A DNA stretch of 47,356 nt from Robiginitomaculum sp. (GCA_002733905.1 NVXK01000020.1:1-47356); one strand, 5' to 3'. Positions 9,209 through 18,767 are shown, numbered from the stretch's first letter. Notes: generated from the sequence alone by a model not told the origin. Numbers and translations are program-made.

Positions 9209-9664
9209 TTAGAGAGCGTTCCCCGCATTCTTGATCGCCTGTCGAATTTTGACATAAGTCGCACACCGGCAAATATTTCCGTCCATAGCGTCATCAATAT
9301 CTTGGTCACTTGGCCTTGGGGTTTCTTCGAGCAATGCAATTGCTGACATGATTTGTCCTGATTGGCAATAGCCACATTGTGGAACGTCAATGTCTTCCCA
9401 TGCTTTACGGATTGCGTCGGCTTCTTTACCTGCCTTCCCTTCAATCGTTGTAATTTCATAACCGTCGAGTGAATCATGAGGTGTGATACACGAGCGTATA
9501 GCAACACCGTCCACATGCACTGTACATGCGCCGCATTGTGCGACACCACACCCAAATTTTGTACCTGTCATGCCGAGATGGTCGCGTAACACCCACAAGA
9601 GGGGTGTGCCTTCTGCGGCGTTTACAGTTTCGGTTTTGCCGTTGATTTTTAATGTGACTGTCAT
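9209..9664 (-). CDS. iorA: Isoquinoline 1-oxidoreductase-type (2Fe-2S) subunit
   Basis: A 151-residue iron-sulfur subunit that carries electrons away from a molybdenum hydroxylase. The plant-type cluster is bound by Cys39, Cys44, Cys47 and Cys59, and the second, helical-domain cluster by Cys97, Cys100, Cys132 and Cys134 (CGYC ... CRC). All eight ligands are present and the length is normal for the family. An upstream ATG at 9679 is possible and would add five residues. The ATG at 9664 is preferred because GAAGGGAAAG stands just before it. The gene lies between iorB and xdhC, on the same strand with short spacing. It has no signal peptide; in this family it is usually co-exported with the Tat-dependent large subunit. 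Confidence 0.92.
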   Translation of the reverse strand: MTVTLKINGKTETVNAAEGTPLLWVLRDHLGMTGTKFGCGVAQCGACTVHVDGVAIRSCITPHDSLDGYEITTIEGKAGKEADAIRKAWEDIDVPQCGYCQSGQIMSAIALLEETPRPSDQDIDDAMDGNICRCATYVKIRQAIKNAGNAL

Positions 9665-9710
9665 CGTCTTTCCCTTCATATCTCTTTGTCAGAGATGTAT
9701 GTGTAATGTT

Positions 9711-12068
9711 CTAAAGTGGCAGTTGGTCTTGCCCTTTTGGAATAAGTGGAAGTGAGCGCAAGCGCACACCCGTTGCGGCAAAAATAGCATTGGCGAGCGC
9801 TGGTGCCGCAGGGGGCGTAGGCGGTTCACCAACACCGCCAGGAGGCGCGTCTGATTTAATGATTTTCACTTCGAAGTTTTTCGGCGCCTCTGACATACGC
9901 ATGACGCGCCAGTCTGGGAAATTGGCTTGCTCAACAATGCCGTCCTTTACTGTAATTTCTCCGTATAGCGCATTGGAAAGCCCATAGAGCGTACCTCCTT
10001 CTACTTGTGAAATTGTATGCCCTGTATTTACGACAGTGCCTGCGTCAATTGCACTCCACACGCCAATAATCTCAAGATCACCTTCGGCACTCACCTTAAC
10101 TTCGATCACGGTCGAGACATAGGTGAGGAAAGAGCGGTGGGTTGCGATGCCGATGCCGTGACCTTCTGGGAGTTTACGCCCCCAATTTGCCATTTTTGCC
10201 GCAACCTTGGTAACGTGAGAAAGGCGTGCCGTATCAATGGGGTGTTTTTCTAAGCTCGCGCCGTAATTGCTATATTTAGCACCTTCTTTATTCGGATCAA
10301 AATGTCGGGCATCGCCAAATAATTTTAGTAAATAGTCTTTTTGGTCAATACCTGCCGCGTGTGCTAATTCTGCACTAAAACTCTGCACGGCAAAGGCTTG
10401 AAATACATTACATACAGACCGCAACCAGCCAATGCGAATGGGGGCTTTGGCTTTGCCGACTTCAACTTGAACATTTGCAATAGCAAACGGCATATCCGTC
10501 GCGCCAAGACCAACTTCCATATCTGACCCTCGCGCAACAAGCGGCACAAAGGTAGAGGTTATCGTTGGAAAAACGGTACGGTGTAACCATGATGTACATT
10601 GCCCATTTTCATCCAAACCTGCTTCAAGAAACTGCGCGCTGACGGAATGGAAATAACCATGTTGTAAATCGTCTTCGCGTGTCCAGACAACTTTTACGGG
10701 CTTACCAATTTCGCGGGCGATTAAAGCGGCTTCGGCAACATAGTCGGGTTTTGACTTGCGACCAAAACCCCCGCCGAGCCACGTGACATGTATTGTCACA
10801 TTTTCTTCTGGAACTTTACAGACATTTGCTACGGTTTTTTGCGCGGCTTGTGGGTTTTGTGTGCATGTCCAACACTCTACTTTGTCGCCGTCCCACCGCG
10901 CGGTTGCACAAGGAGGTTCCATAGGAGATTGTGAGAGAAAGGCCGCGTAATATTCAGCGTTCAGTGTTTTATCAGCTTTGGCGAGCGCCGCATTTACATC
11001 GCCTTTTTTACGTTTAACTGTCCCAGACTTGCGTGCGGTCGCGCGCAGCTCTTTTGCAAATACCTCAGAAGAAAAACCTGCGTTCGGGCCATCTGTCCAA
11101 CTTATCTCTAAGGCTTTGCGGCCTTGTATCGCGGCCCATGTATCGGTCGCGATTACGGCAATGCCGCCCAGTGGTTTAAAGCCGACAGGCGTAGAGGCCT
11201 TTGGTAATTGAAATGTCTGTTTTACACCTTGGACTGCGAGTGTCGCTTCTGTATCGACCGATTTTATGAAAGACTTTACCTGTGGTGGATGAGCGATCAC
11301 GGCGTAAAGCATATCTGGCAATTGCACATCCATGCCATATGTACCTTGGCCACGTACAATTTTTGGCACAGTCAGGGATTTTGTTGCTTGGCCTATATAG
11401 CGCCATTCTTCACGAGTCTTTAGCGTGATCTCATCCTCGGCAGGAACAGCAAGCTTGCTTGCAAACGCAGCCAACTCACCAAAGTGCGCGCTCTTCTTAC
11501 TTTTACTGTGATAGACCACGCCGAGCTTGGCTTTACACTCCGCCTTGTCAACTTGCCAAAGTTGAGCCGCGGCGCTCTCAAGCATTGACCGCATGGCCGC
11601 GCCTGTAATACGCAGGCGGTGGAAATTATTACGCACGGATGTTGAGCCATCCGTATTTTGTGATCCATATTTTTTATCACCCACGGCTTGCACAATTTCA
11701 ATTTTATCCCAATCGGCTTCCATTTCGTCCGCAACAATTTGTGCCATGGCTGTCCATGTTTGTTGCCCCATTTCTGAGCGGTGACAGATAAGCTTGATAT
11801 TACCGTCATTTTCTATTGTGATAAAGAGTGACGGCGTCGCGTCTCCGCCCTCGACGTCAGTCAGTGGAGAGGGGCCATTATTGGCTTCGATTTCGGGGAA
11901 ACTATCTTTAGCAGGTGCACAAGCACCGAACAAAGTCATGCCGATTACCATCGTACCACTGCCGCCAAGAAAATGTCTGCGACTAAGGTTTGTTATCGGG
12001 CTTTGCGTCGGTTGAGATGACGACGTTGCGTGAGTTTCGCGAAAAGAACCATCGGAATTGAGAAACAT
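9711..12068 (-). CDS. iorB: Isoquinoline 1-oxidoreductase-type molybdopterin-binding subunit
   Basis: A 785-residue molybdopterin-binding catalytic subunit of the xanthine-oxidase superfamily, fused-duplicate IorB type. The N-terminus holds a twin-arginine signal, SRRHFLGGS (29-37), followed by a hydrophobic stretch ending LFGAC at Cys50, so it is exported folded and may even be lipid-anchored. Near the end GVGEPPTPP contains the expected active-site glutamate, Glu748. Loops such as GGGFGRK are typical cofactor contacts. AAGGA precedes the ATG. It heads the operon with iorA, xdhC and mocA. The substrate is unknown: this family includes isoquinoline, nicotinate and aldehyde oxidising enzymes. 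No cytochrome c subunit is encoded beside it, so the electron acceptor is not evident. Confidence 0.92.
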   Translation of the reverse strand: MFLNSDGSFRETHATSSSQPTQSPITNLSRRHFLGGSGTMVIGMTLFGACAPAKDSFPEIEANNGPSPLTDVEGGDATPSLFITIENDGNIKLICHRSEMGQQTWTAMAQIVADEMEADWDKIEIVQAVGDKKYGSQNTDGSTSVRNNFHRLRITGAAMRSMLESAAAQLWQVDKAECKAKLGVVYHSKSKKSAHFGELAAFASKLAVPAEDEITLKTREEWRYIGQATKSLTVPKIVRGQGTYGMDVQLPDMLYAVIAHPPQVKSFIKSVDTEATLAVQGVKQTFQLPKASTPVGFKPLGGIAVIATDTWAAIQGRKALEISWTDGPNAGFSSEVFAKELRATARKSGTVKRKKGDVNAALAKADKTLNAEYYAAFLSQSPMEPPCATARWDGDKVECWTCTQNPQAAQKTVANVCKVPEENVTIHVTWLGGGFGRKSKPDYVAEAALIAREIGKPVKVVWTREDDLQHGYFHSVSAQFLEAGLDENGQCTSWLHRTVFPTITSTFVPLVARGSDMEVGLGATDMPFAIANVQVEVGKAKAPIRIGWLRSVCNVFQAFAVQSFSAELAHAAGIDQKDYLLKLFGDARHFDPNKEGAKYSNYGASLEKHPIDTARLSHVTKVAAKMANWGRKLPEGHGIGIATHRSFLTYVSTVIEVKVSAEGDLEIIGVWSAIDAGTVVNTGHTISQVEGGTLYGLSNALYGEITVKDGIVEQANFPDWRVMRMSEAPKNFEVKIIKSDAPPGGVGEPPTPPAAPALANAIFAATGVRLRSLPLIPKGQDQLPL

Positions 12069-12272
12069 ATATAGTGTCCTTCTTGTGCTTAACGAAATTG
12101 GTCTTGGTCGGTTAATGCATGTCTATAATAGGTCTGGAAAAGTCTTTAGGCAAGGGATGGTAAGAAAAGAGCATGAATAGTGGCCGAAAATTTATGAATA
12201 ATAGGGATGCAATTTCTATCTTTGACATAGGAATGCTCTCTCTCTAAATTAACGAAAAAAATAGGGATGATC

Positions 12273-12767
12273 ATGCGCGAGAAAACAATTCCACCTTTCA
12301 AAAAATTCATGACCGCAGAGCTTGTCGTGACGACAATTATTAATTTTGCCTTTGGGGCTGGATTTGGTTGGCTTGCGGGGAAAAGCTTACACGCCGTTCC
12401 CATGCATGGTGTTGGTGGTATTGTCATGGATGTTATCATTACGTGTTTTGCCATTGGCCTTCTCTTGACTTTGATTTCTACAGCAATTGTACGCAAACGC
12501 ATTGCGAAGGGGGAAGTAGATAATATTCCAGAGAGTTCATTATTCTTTCCAATGAAATCACTCCCAAAGAAAACCCTTCCACGCGCAATGCTATTGGCCG
12601 TGTTAGGGGTTGTCGTTCTCGCGCCAATCATCATAGGCGGATTTTTAGCTTTGGGGATAAGTGAAATATCCTCGCCGAACTTTATTTGGGTGAAGGGGGC
12701 TTATGGTGCACTCATCGCAATACTCTGTACGCCTTACGCGCTCATGCCTATGATGGCCGAGCGCTAA
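12273..12767 (+). CDS. Small four-helix membrane protein, unknown
   Basis: A 164-residue protein with about four hydrophobic segments (near 14-34, 48-70, 107-130 and 140-160) and a charged loop (RKRIAKGEVDNIPESS) between the second and third. I do not recognise a family. An in-frame ATG at 12267 is six bases earlier, but the AGGG ribosome-binding site (12263-12266) abuts it. It stands six bases from the ATG at 12273, which is therefore the better start. The gene is divergent from iorB and its stop overlaps the stop of the convergent monooxygenase gene by a few bases. No function can be assigned. Confidence 0.75.
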   Translation: MREKTIPPFKKFMTAELVVTTIINFAFGAGFGWLAGKSLHAVPMHGVGGIVMDVIITCFAIGLLLTLISTAIVRKRIAKGEVDNIPESSLFFPMKSLPKKTLPRAMLLAVLGVVVLAPIIIGGFLALGISEISSPNFIWVKGAYGALIAILCTPYALMPMMAER

Positions 12768-14227
12768 GGCGCGTCTATTTTGATGAAATCATATTCGGCA
12801 CTCTCAAATTTACGCATCATTTTCGTGAATGTTGAGGTCTGATGTGGCCACATGGTCGGGATGGAACCATCTGGTAATTTATACCAACTTACACACCCCG
12901 TTGCCCATACTGATTTTGCCAGATGTTTTTGAATGTCTTCATTATAGATTCGCACGGCGTCTGCTTTGACTGAAAAATAAGTATTGGTGGGAACGGCTTG
13001 CACACACTGCACCATGTATTTTACCTGCGCCTCTATCATCAAAATCATAGACGAATGCCCGAGATTGGTATTTGGGCCAAGCAAGAAAAATGCATTGGGC
13101 ATATTGTCAATCACGAGCCCACGCAAAGCCTGTGGCTGTTTGCGCCATGCGGCGAGTGTTGCACCGTGAATACCTGTTATTTCAAGGTTGGGCAAATAAG
13201 TGCTGGTCTTAAATCCTGTTGCATAGACAATTATGTCCACATCAATATTGCTGTTGGATGTGGCAACGCCGCGTGGTGTGATTTTTTCAATAGGCGTCGT
13301 AATCACATCGACATTGTCTTGTTGTAAGGCCTGAAAATAATTGTCAGACAGAAGAACCCGCTTGCACCCCATCGTATAATTGGGCGTCAAAACCTCGTTC
13401 AATGCAGGATCGCTCACCGTTTTGTTGCGGTAGGCATGGGCGTGTTTGGTCAGTTTTTTATTGATATAACTGCCGCTCTTGAAATTATGAAAGAACACAT
13501 AATCGGACCGCGCAAAGATCGCAAACCGAGGCAGTTTCATTGTCCACGGAAAAATACGAAACAGAAGTTTTTCAAATTTATGATAGCGACGGTCATGCCT
13601 CGGGATAACGAAATTTGCTGTACGTTGGAATACGCATACCTTAGCAGCCGTTTTTGCAATTTCGGGAATGATTTGTAGGGCGCTGGCCGCACTGCCGATC
13701 ACGGCGATTTTCTTGCCGCGAATGTCTAATGCTTTAGGCCAGCGTGCCGTATGAAAACTCGTGCCTGTAAATGTGTCAATGCCTGCTATGTCGGGCATTT
13801 GCGGTGTGCCGAGTATGGCGACACTGGTCATAAGAAAACGGGCCTTAAAAATTTCACCAGTTTTGCTTTTAACAACCCAATGGCCTTGTGTCTTATCAAA
13901 ACGGGCAGATGTAATTTCAGTATTATGATGAATGTGCTTTTTGATATCGAAATCTTCTACGGTTTTTTCGACATAGGCGCGGATCTCTGGTGCAGAAGAA
14001 AACTTACGGCTCCAATTTGGATTGGGGGCGAAAGAGAACGAATATAAATGTGACGGTACATCACAGGCCGCGCCGGGATAGGCATTGTCAAACCATGTGC
14101 CACTAATTCCACCCGTTTTTTCGACAATAATGAAATCGTCAATACCAGCGGCGCGAAGCTTGATCGCCGAACAAACACCGGCAAAGCCAGCACCAATAAT
14201 AAGAGCGGTCAGAACAGGCTTAGACAT
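12764..14227 (-). CDS. Flavin-containing monooxygenase, Baeyer-Villiger type
   Basis: A 487-residue FAD/NADPH monooxygenase that would insert one oxygen atom into a ketone, or oxidise a nitrogen or sulfur atom. It shows the FAD-binding GAGFAG (12-17), the YPGAACDVPSHLYSFSF stretch characteristic of this group, and the Baeyer-Villiger fingerprint FTGTSFHTARWP (153-164), which fits FxGxxxHxxxWP exactly. The second, NADPH-side Rossmann motif is GSAASA (178-183), with Ala in place of the usual third-position Gly. Its start lies eight bases inside the end of the preceding protease gene, so the two are probably co-transcribed. The substrate is not predictable. There is no signal peptide and the protein is probably cytosolic. 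Confidence 0.88.
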   Translation of the reverse strand: MSKPVLTALIIGAGFAGVCSAIKLRAAGIDDFIIVEKTGGISGTWFDNAYPGAACDVPSHLYSFSFAPNPNWSRKFSSAPEIRAYVEKTVEDFDIKKHIHHNTEITSARFDKTQGHWVVKSKTGEIFKARFLMTSVAILGTPQMPDIAGIDTFTGTSFHTARWPKALDIRGKKIAVIGSAASALQIIPEIAKTAAKVCVFQRTANFVIPRHDRRYHKFEKLLFRIFPWTMKLPRFAIFARSDYVFFHNFKSGSYINKKLTKHAHAYRNKTVSDPALNEVLTPNYTMGCKRVLLSDNYFQALQQDNVDVITTPIEKITPRGVATSNSNIDVDIIVYATGFKTSTYLPNLEITGIHGATLAAWRKQPQALRGLVIDNMPNAFFLLGPNTNLGHSSMILMIEAQVKYMVQCVQAVPTNTYFSVKADAVRIYNEDIQKHLAKSVWATGCVSWYKLPDGSIPTMWPHQTSTFTKMMRKFESAEYDFIKIDAP

Positions 14228-14918
14228 AGCGCTCTCTGTTCACGGCGTTCCACACACCTGATAACGCAACGAAATCAAAGCTTTCGTCTGGGTCACGGTC
14301 ATTATTCAGATCGGCAGGAGAGTTTCGTGTAATTAAAATTCCGAGAGGCTCGCCCGTCTTTGCGTCAATCACCGCACCGCCGCTCATGCCAGTGACGACA
14401 GGTTCATCTGGAGTGGTAATGCGTGCGATCCATGTATCTGGCGTACCCGGGCGCTCTATATAGACCACAGCTTCGCGTATAGCGTGCTGCGCTGACCCTG
14501 CAGGAAACCCAACGCAAATCACGTCCTGTCCGGAGTGTGGTGGTTGCGGGCACGTGTCGGGTAGGGTGCAGCCAATCAGTGCCGCGTCAAGTGCCGCAGG
14601 CCAACTCTCTACAGAACCTTGCGAGAACGGCGGTACTTTGTCGCCGCATTCACTCACCACATGTCCTGCTGTGATATGGCCATCCCAATGTTCAAAAAAT
14701 GACCCATAGGTTTGAAAACCCGGTTCATTAAAAAAATGCCGACAGACAATATCGTGTGATGAAGATGTTTTGATCGGGGTGTTTGTAAGCGTCGGCACAT
14801 CCATCGTTTGCACAATGTGTTGTGTAACGGGGTGTTGTGTAACTGGGTGTTGTGTAACGGGCGTTCTTTTCGGTTTTTTGCGAAATTTGCGAAAGAAGGG
14901 AAGAAATGAAAATGGCAT
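14220..14918 (-). CDS. Trypsin-like serine protease with VTQHP repeat
   Basis: A 232-residue protein with a chymotrypsin/HtrA-like fold signature. A complete catalytic triad can be read: His86 in ITAGHVVS, Asp111 in AALDAALIG and Ser179 in VTGMSGGAV. There is no PDZ domain. The N-terminus is very basic (FRKFRKKPKRTP) and is followed by three copies of VTQH(P) at 21-34. It has no clear cleavable signal; MPFSFLPFF followed by basic residues is too short for a typical one, so location is uncertain. A good ribosome-binding site (AAGGGA) precedes the ATG. It overlaps the monooxygenase start by eight bases. The role could be a regulatory or housekeeping protease. Confidence 0.75.
   Translation of the reverse strand: MPFSFLPFFRKFRKKPKRTPVTQHPVTQHPVTQHIVQTMDVPTLTNTPIKTSSSHDIVCRHFFNEPGFQTYGSFFEHWDGHITAGHVVSECGDKVPPFSQGSVESWPAALDAALIGCTLPDTCPQPPHSGQDVICVGFPAGSAQHAIREAVVYIERPGTPDTWIARITTPDEPVVTGMSGGAVIDAKTGEPLGILITRNSPADLNNDRDPDESFDFVALSGVWNAVNRERYV
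14817..14858 (-). repeat. Three tandem 15-bp repeats inside the protease gene
   Basis: Three near-identical 15-bp units encode VTQHP-VTQHP-VTQH at residues 21-34 of the serine protease. The frame is kept by the 15-bp period, so copy-number change would lengthen or shorten the linker without breaking the gene. Confidence 0.85.
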
Positions 14919-14993
14919 GGAAGTCCCTTAAGCTGTTGTCGGCTATAGTCTTGAAATATAGTATATGTTAATAAAATTCAAAAGGGATTTATT

Positions 14994-15518
14994 ATGCGTC
15001 AATTCATGCTTGCAAGTTTAGCCGTGTTTTTCACTATGAATGTTTTTACTGGTAGTGGTTTTGCAGATGAAACGAAACATAAAGTTCACGCGAGCGAACG
15101 TGCAAAAACAGAACTGCGTCCCTATGATTCCAAAATCGATGCAATGAAAGCCGTTGACGAAGCCCTTGCTCGCGCCACGCTTAATAATACCAAAGCCCTC
15201 ATTGTTATGGGCGCGAATTGGTGTCATGATAGCCGCGCACTCGCGACACGTTTTGACACAGCAGAGTTTAAGACACTTATCTCGCAAAAATACGAACTTG
15301 TATATGTCAGCGCAGGTACAAACCCTGGTCAAAATAACGAAAACAAGGCCGTTTCGAAACGATTTGGCGTTGAGAGTATTGAAGGCACACCGACTGTATT
15401 CATTGCCACGCCGAATGGGGATGTATTGAACGCGGATAGTGCGGTCTATTGGCGCAACGCACACGAAATTCCAAGCGACATGACATTGGCATATCTAGAG
15501 CATTACGCTTTGAAATAA
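14994..15518 (+). CDS. Secreted thioredoxin-fold protein with WCHDS active site
   Basis: A 174-residue protein with an N-terminal signal peptide (MRQFMLASLAVFF...GSGFA, cleavage near residue 24) and a thioredoxin fold. The active-site region is MGANWCHDSRALA, so the CxxC is replaced by CxxS (Cys-His-Asp-Ser). The cis-proline loop EGTPTVFI is present. CxxS proteins of this kind cannot do ordinary dithiol-disulfide exchange; they may isomerise or bind mixed disulfides. AAAAGGGAT precedes the ATG. The gene is divergent from the protease and converges with dinB at a three-base gap. The partner is unknown. Confidence 0.8.
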   Translation: MRQFMLASLAVFFTMNVFTGSGFADETKHKVHASERAKTELRPYDSKIDAMKAVDEALARATLNNTKALIVMGANWCHDSRALATRFDTAEFKTLISQKYELVYVSAGTNPGQNNENKAVSKRFGVESIEGTPTVFIATPNGDVLNADSAVYWRNAHEIPSDMTLAYLEHYALK

Positions 15519-15520
15519 AT

Positions 15521-16852
15521 TCAGTCCTTTTTGTTAGGTTTTTGACTTGCCGATTTCCGCCTGAGGGTACGTCCCGTCATGACGGCGTCATTGCCAAATT
15601 TTGCCCGCGCTTTGTCGCTGGCCCGTTCTGCGGTTCTGCGTTGTTGGGCTTTGGGGTCAAGCAGGTCGGCGGCGTCACCAACAGGTTTGCAAAGGCTTGA
15701 AATACCTGCGCCAATCAAGCGGAATTTACGCCCAGACTTTACGCCTTCTATTTCTGCTTTCAGTAAAGGCAGGCATGTATGGAAAATAATGTCGGCAAGT
15801 TGCACGGGGTCGGGCAATGTCCGCCTGCGCGTTATGGTTTGAAAATGACTGGTTTTCAGCTTCATCGTGACGACATAACCTGCCATATTTTTGGCCTTGG
15901 CGCGCTCAGCGGTTTTCTCACACACTTGCCACAGCCTGTCGGTCAGTTCGTCCTCGCCGCCAATGTCCGTGTTAAAGGTGATTTCCGTAGAAATGCTTTT
16001 ACGAATGCTTTCGACTTTGACAGGGCGGAAATCCTCGGCGCGTGCGAGTTGAGCAAGGCGTAGACCAGACTCGCCAAATTGTTTCATCATTTGGGCATCA
16101 GACCGTCTGCGAACATCGGAGATTTTCACAATCCCTGCTTTATTCAATGTGCGTGAAAAGGCAGGGCCAACTCCGAATATAAAACCGACAGGTTTATCCG
16201 CCAGAAAATCAAGGGCTTCCGCTTTGCCAATAATTGCAAAACCGTTTGGCTTGTCTAAATCGGAAGCGGTCTTGGCGAGAAACTTATTGTATGAAAGCCC
16301 GACACTCACCGTTACGCCAACCTCTTTGAAAATACGCTTTTGAATCTTGATGAGGGTTTGTGCAGGCGAACCGTGGTGAAGACGCTCTGTGCCTGTTAAA
16401 TCTAAGAACGCTTCATCAATGGAAAGGGACTGAACAAGAGGGGTGTAATCACGCATGATTTCTTTCACATGTGCCCCCGCCCGTCCATATTTGTCTGAAT
16501 TTGGGCGAATCACTATGGCTTGAGGGCATGCTTTTAAGGCTTTAAACATGGGCATGGCCGAGTGAACACCGAATACACGGGCATTATAACACGCAGCTGA
16601 AACGACTCCACGGGTCCCGCCGCCAATAATAACGGGTTTATTGGCAAGCTCTGGATTGTCTCGCTTTTCCACCGAGGCGAAAAAGGCATCGCAATCAATA
16701 TGTGCAATAGAAAGTGTATTTAATTCAGGATGATAGAGGACACGATACGAACGGCACTGACCGCAGGCAGGTATATCTGCAACCGATAAAATGGCCACAT
16801 CTGCGCCACAATCTCTGCATATACCTATATGCATGTTCGAATCATTACTCAT
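15521..16852 (-). CDS. dinB: DNA polymerase IV (Y-family) with N-terminal zinc ribbon
   Basis: A 443-residue translesion polymerase. The palm has IAHIDCDAFFASVEKRD (metal ligand Asp53) and SLSIDEAF with Asp146-Glu147, the other catalytic acids. The thumb and little-finger domains follow. The N-terminus adds a C4 zinc-ribbon-like unit, CRDC (12-15) and CGQC (30-33), a feature familiar from alphaproteobacterial DinB proteins. AGGAAATT directly before the ATG supports this start. The tail is basic (RRKSASQKPNKKD); no clear beta-clamp motif is obvious in it by eye. Usually SOS-controlled in other bacteria; I did not find a convincing LexA box in the intergenic space with divK. Confidence 0.93.
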   Translation of the reverse strand: MSNDSNMHIGICRDCGADVAILSVADIPACGQCRSYRVLYHPELNTLSIAHIDCDAFFASVEKRDNPELANKPVIIGGGTRGVVSAACYNARVFGVHSAMPMFKALKACPQAIVIRPNSDKYGRAGAHVKEIMRDYTPLVQSLSIDEAFLDLTGTERLHHGSPAQTLIKIQKRIFKEVGVTVSVGLSYNKFLAKTASDLDKPNGFAIIGKAEALDFLADKPVGFIFGVGPAFSRTLNKAGIVKISDVRRRSDAQMMKQFGESGLRLAQLARAEDFRPVKVESIRKSISTEITFNTDIGGEDELTDRLWQVCEKTAERAKAKNMAGYVVTMKLKTSHFQTITRRRTLPDPVQLADIIFHTCLPLLKAEIEGVKSGRKFRLIGAGISSLCKPVGDAADLLDPKAQQRRTAERASDKARAKFGNDAVMTGRTLRRKSASQKPNKKD

Positions 16853-16987
16853 AATTTCCTGTATTTTTACCTTTATTTTCGTTTACGAAATTTTATCATG
16901 TTCAGGTTATGTTCTTTTAACAAAAGGTTACTGCCATGAACACTGTTATTTAAGGATATTGGTGTTTAATGTCTTTAGTCAAAAAAA

Positions 16988-16999
16988 GTGCTTAAGCAC
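16988..16999. promoter_or_regulatory. 12-bp perfect palindrome upstream of divK
   Basis: GTGCTTAAGCAC is a perfect inverted repeat ending 19 bases before the divK ATG, in the dinB-divK intergenic region. It could be an operator or a short hairpin in the leader. No known regulator is assigned, and a 12-bp palindrome can occur by chance. Confidence 0.35.
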
Positions 17000-17018
17000 G
17001 AATTGGTGAAATGGTGAT

Positions 17019-17396
17019 ATGTTGCAAGCGATTCCTAAAAAAATATTAATTGTCGAAGACAATGAGCTAAATATGAAGCTATTCTCGGACCTCCTAGGGG
17101 CGCATGGTTATGAAACCTGTGAAACCCGTGAAGGTTTGAAAGCGATCGCTCTTGCGAAAACCTATAAACCAGATTTGATCTTGATGGATATTCAATTGCC
17201 AGAAATCTCTGGTCTTGAAGTGACAAAGTGGATTAAAGACGACAAAAGTTTAGCGAATATTCCAATCGTCGCTGTGACGGCATTTGCTATGAAAGGCGAC
17301 GAAAAACGTATTCGGGATGGCGGATGTTCGGCTTATATTTCCAAGCCCATTGCTGTATCTTCTTTCCTTGCGACTATTCGCAAATTTTTGGGCTAG
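17019..17396 (+). CDS. divK: Single-domain response regulator DivK
   Basis: A 125-residue receiver domain with no output domain. The acidic pocket VEDNE (12-16), phospho-acceptor Asp57 in LMDIQLPE, the conserved Thr of [12 protein letters not shown] and Lys of SKPI are all present. In Caulobacter DivK is phosphorylated by DivJ and dephosphorylated by PleC. It acts through DivL to control the CckA-CtrA pathway. The next gene, pleD, starts nine bases downstream, the same arrangement as in Caulobacter and relatives, which supports the orthology. Some upstream features are noted separately. Confidence 0.93.
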   Translation: MLQAIPKKILIVEDNELNMKLFSDLLGAHGYETCETREGLKAIALAKTYKPDLILMDIQLPEISGLEVTKWIKDDKSLANIPIVAVTAFAMKGDEKRIRDGGCSAYISKPIAVSSFLATIRKFLG

Positions 17397-17405
17397 GCGC
17401 ATCGG

Positions 17406-18767
17406 ATGAGTGCACGTATTCTTATTGTTGACGACTTGGCACCAAACCTTCATTTGCTTGAAGTAAAACTTGCCGCCCAATATTACGACGTTATTACGTC
17501 CCTAAGCGGTACAGAGGCGCTTAAAATCGCAGAAACCGAGAAGCTAGACCTAATCCTTCTTGACGCTATGATGCCGGGGTTAAATGGTTTCGAGACATGT
17601 AAGCGTTTGAAATCCAATCCTAAAACTTGGCATATTCCTGTTATTATGGTCACGGCCCTCGAAGAGAGTAAAGACCGTATCCGTGGCCTGAACGCTGGCG
17701 CGGATGATTTTATCACCAAACCAATCGATGACTTTAATTTGATGGCGCGCGTGAAATCGCTTTTGCGCCTAAAAATGGTCACTGACCAATTATTGAGCCA
17801 TACAGGCAATTCTATCGAGCAATCAAGACCGATCCTCGATTTGCTAGACAAACGTAGTGGCCGTATATTGATCGTCGATGACCATATGCGTAAACTTGAA
17901 AAACTTGCAGAGCCATTACAAGCCTTGCATGAAATTCACTTGGAAACAGACCCGCAATTGGCACTTGATAAAGCGGTTCAGAATATGGACTTGGTTATCA
18001 TAGATCTTACGTCTGGAAAGTTTGATGGTCTGCGCCTTTGTGCGCGTATGCGCTCCGAAGCAAAAACACGTGATATTCCAATTTTGGCGATAGGTAACCA
18101 CGAAGAACAGGCCAAACTCGTGCGTGCCTATGATATCGGCATTAATGATACGCTTATGCGCCCTGTGGAACGCCAAGAGCTGGTTGCGCGGGTGAATACC
18201 CAGCTTAAACGTAAATTCTATGCAGACAGCTTAAAAAACGATTTCAATGAAAGTTTGGAAATGGTGGTCACAGACCCTCTGACGGGGCTAGGCAATCGCC
18301 GTTATTTTGACCGTTCTATTGCGCCATTATTTGATCAATTAGAAGAATCTGGTACGCCGTTTAGTATTATTGTCTTCGATGTTGATCATTTCAAACGGGT
18401 AAATGATATATTGGGCCATGATACAGGGGATATAGTCTTGCAAGAAATTGCTGCAAGACTAGCTTCGAATATGCGTAGTGTGGATATTGTAAGTCGGTAC
18501 GGCGGTGAAGAATTTGTCGTGGCCATGCCTGAATCAGACTTGCAGGCCGCAATGGTTGCCGCCGACCGTGTGCGTGCGCTTGTTGGTGGCACGCCTATCC
18601 ATGTGGATGGTCAGGCGTTTAGTGTTTCTGTCAGCGCGGGTATTGGCGAGGTTATGCCAGGTGAAAAATTCCGCGACGTGTTTAAACGCGCTGATTCCGC
18701 ACTTTACAAAGCCAAGCAAAACGGCCGTAACCGTGTTGAAGGTATAGACACGAAAAAAGCCGCGTAA
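17406..18767 (+). CDS. pleD: Response regulator / diguanylate cyclase PleD
   Basis: A 453-residue protein with the PleD layout REC-REC'-GGDEF. The first receiver has Asp53 in LLDAMMPG, the same position as in Caulobacter PleD. The second receiver (about 152-270) keeps a VDD pocket, but LVIIDLTSGKFDG is divergent, so it is an adaptor. The cyclase domain has DPLTGLGNRRYFD (290-302) and the active site GGEEF (366-370). The inhibitory I-site RSVD (357-360) lies five residues before it, indicating product feedback. It makes cyclic di-GMP, which in Caulobacter drives the swarmer-to-stalked transition. It lies in an operon with divK. Its stop codon lies in the loop of the terminator hairpin at 18757-18777. 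Confidence 0.95.
   Translation: MSARILIVDDLAPNLHLLEVKLAAQYYDVITSLSGTEALKIAETEKLDLILLDAMMPGLNGFETCKRLKSNPKTWHIPVIMVTALEESKDRIRGLNAGADDFITKPIDDFNLMARVKSLLRLKMVTDQLLSHTGNSIEQSRPILDLLDKRSGRILIVDDHMRKLEKLAEPLQALHEIHLETDPQLALDKAVQNMDLVIIDLTSGKFDGLRLCARMRSEAKTRDIPILAIGNHEEQAKLVRAYDIGINDTLMRPVERQELVARVNTQLKRKFYADSLKNDFNESLEMVVTDPLTGLGNRRYFDRSIAPLFDQLEESGTPFSIIVFDVDHFKRVNDILGHDTGDIVLQEIAARLASNMRSVDIVSRYGGEEFVVAMPESDLQAAMVAADRVRALVGGTPIHVDGQAFSVSVSAGIGEVMPGEKFRDVFKRADSALYKAKQNGRNRVEGIDTKKAA

Noticed and set aside
12201-12269. ATAGGGATG repeated 60 bases apart before the small membrane protein gene
   Set aside because: Only nine bases and one copy is just the ribosome-binding-site region; likely chance.
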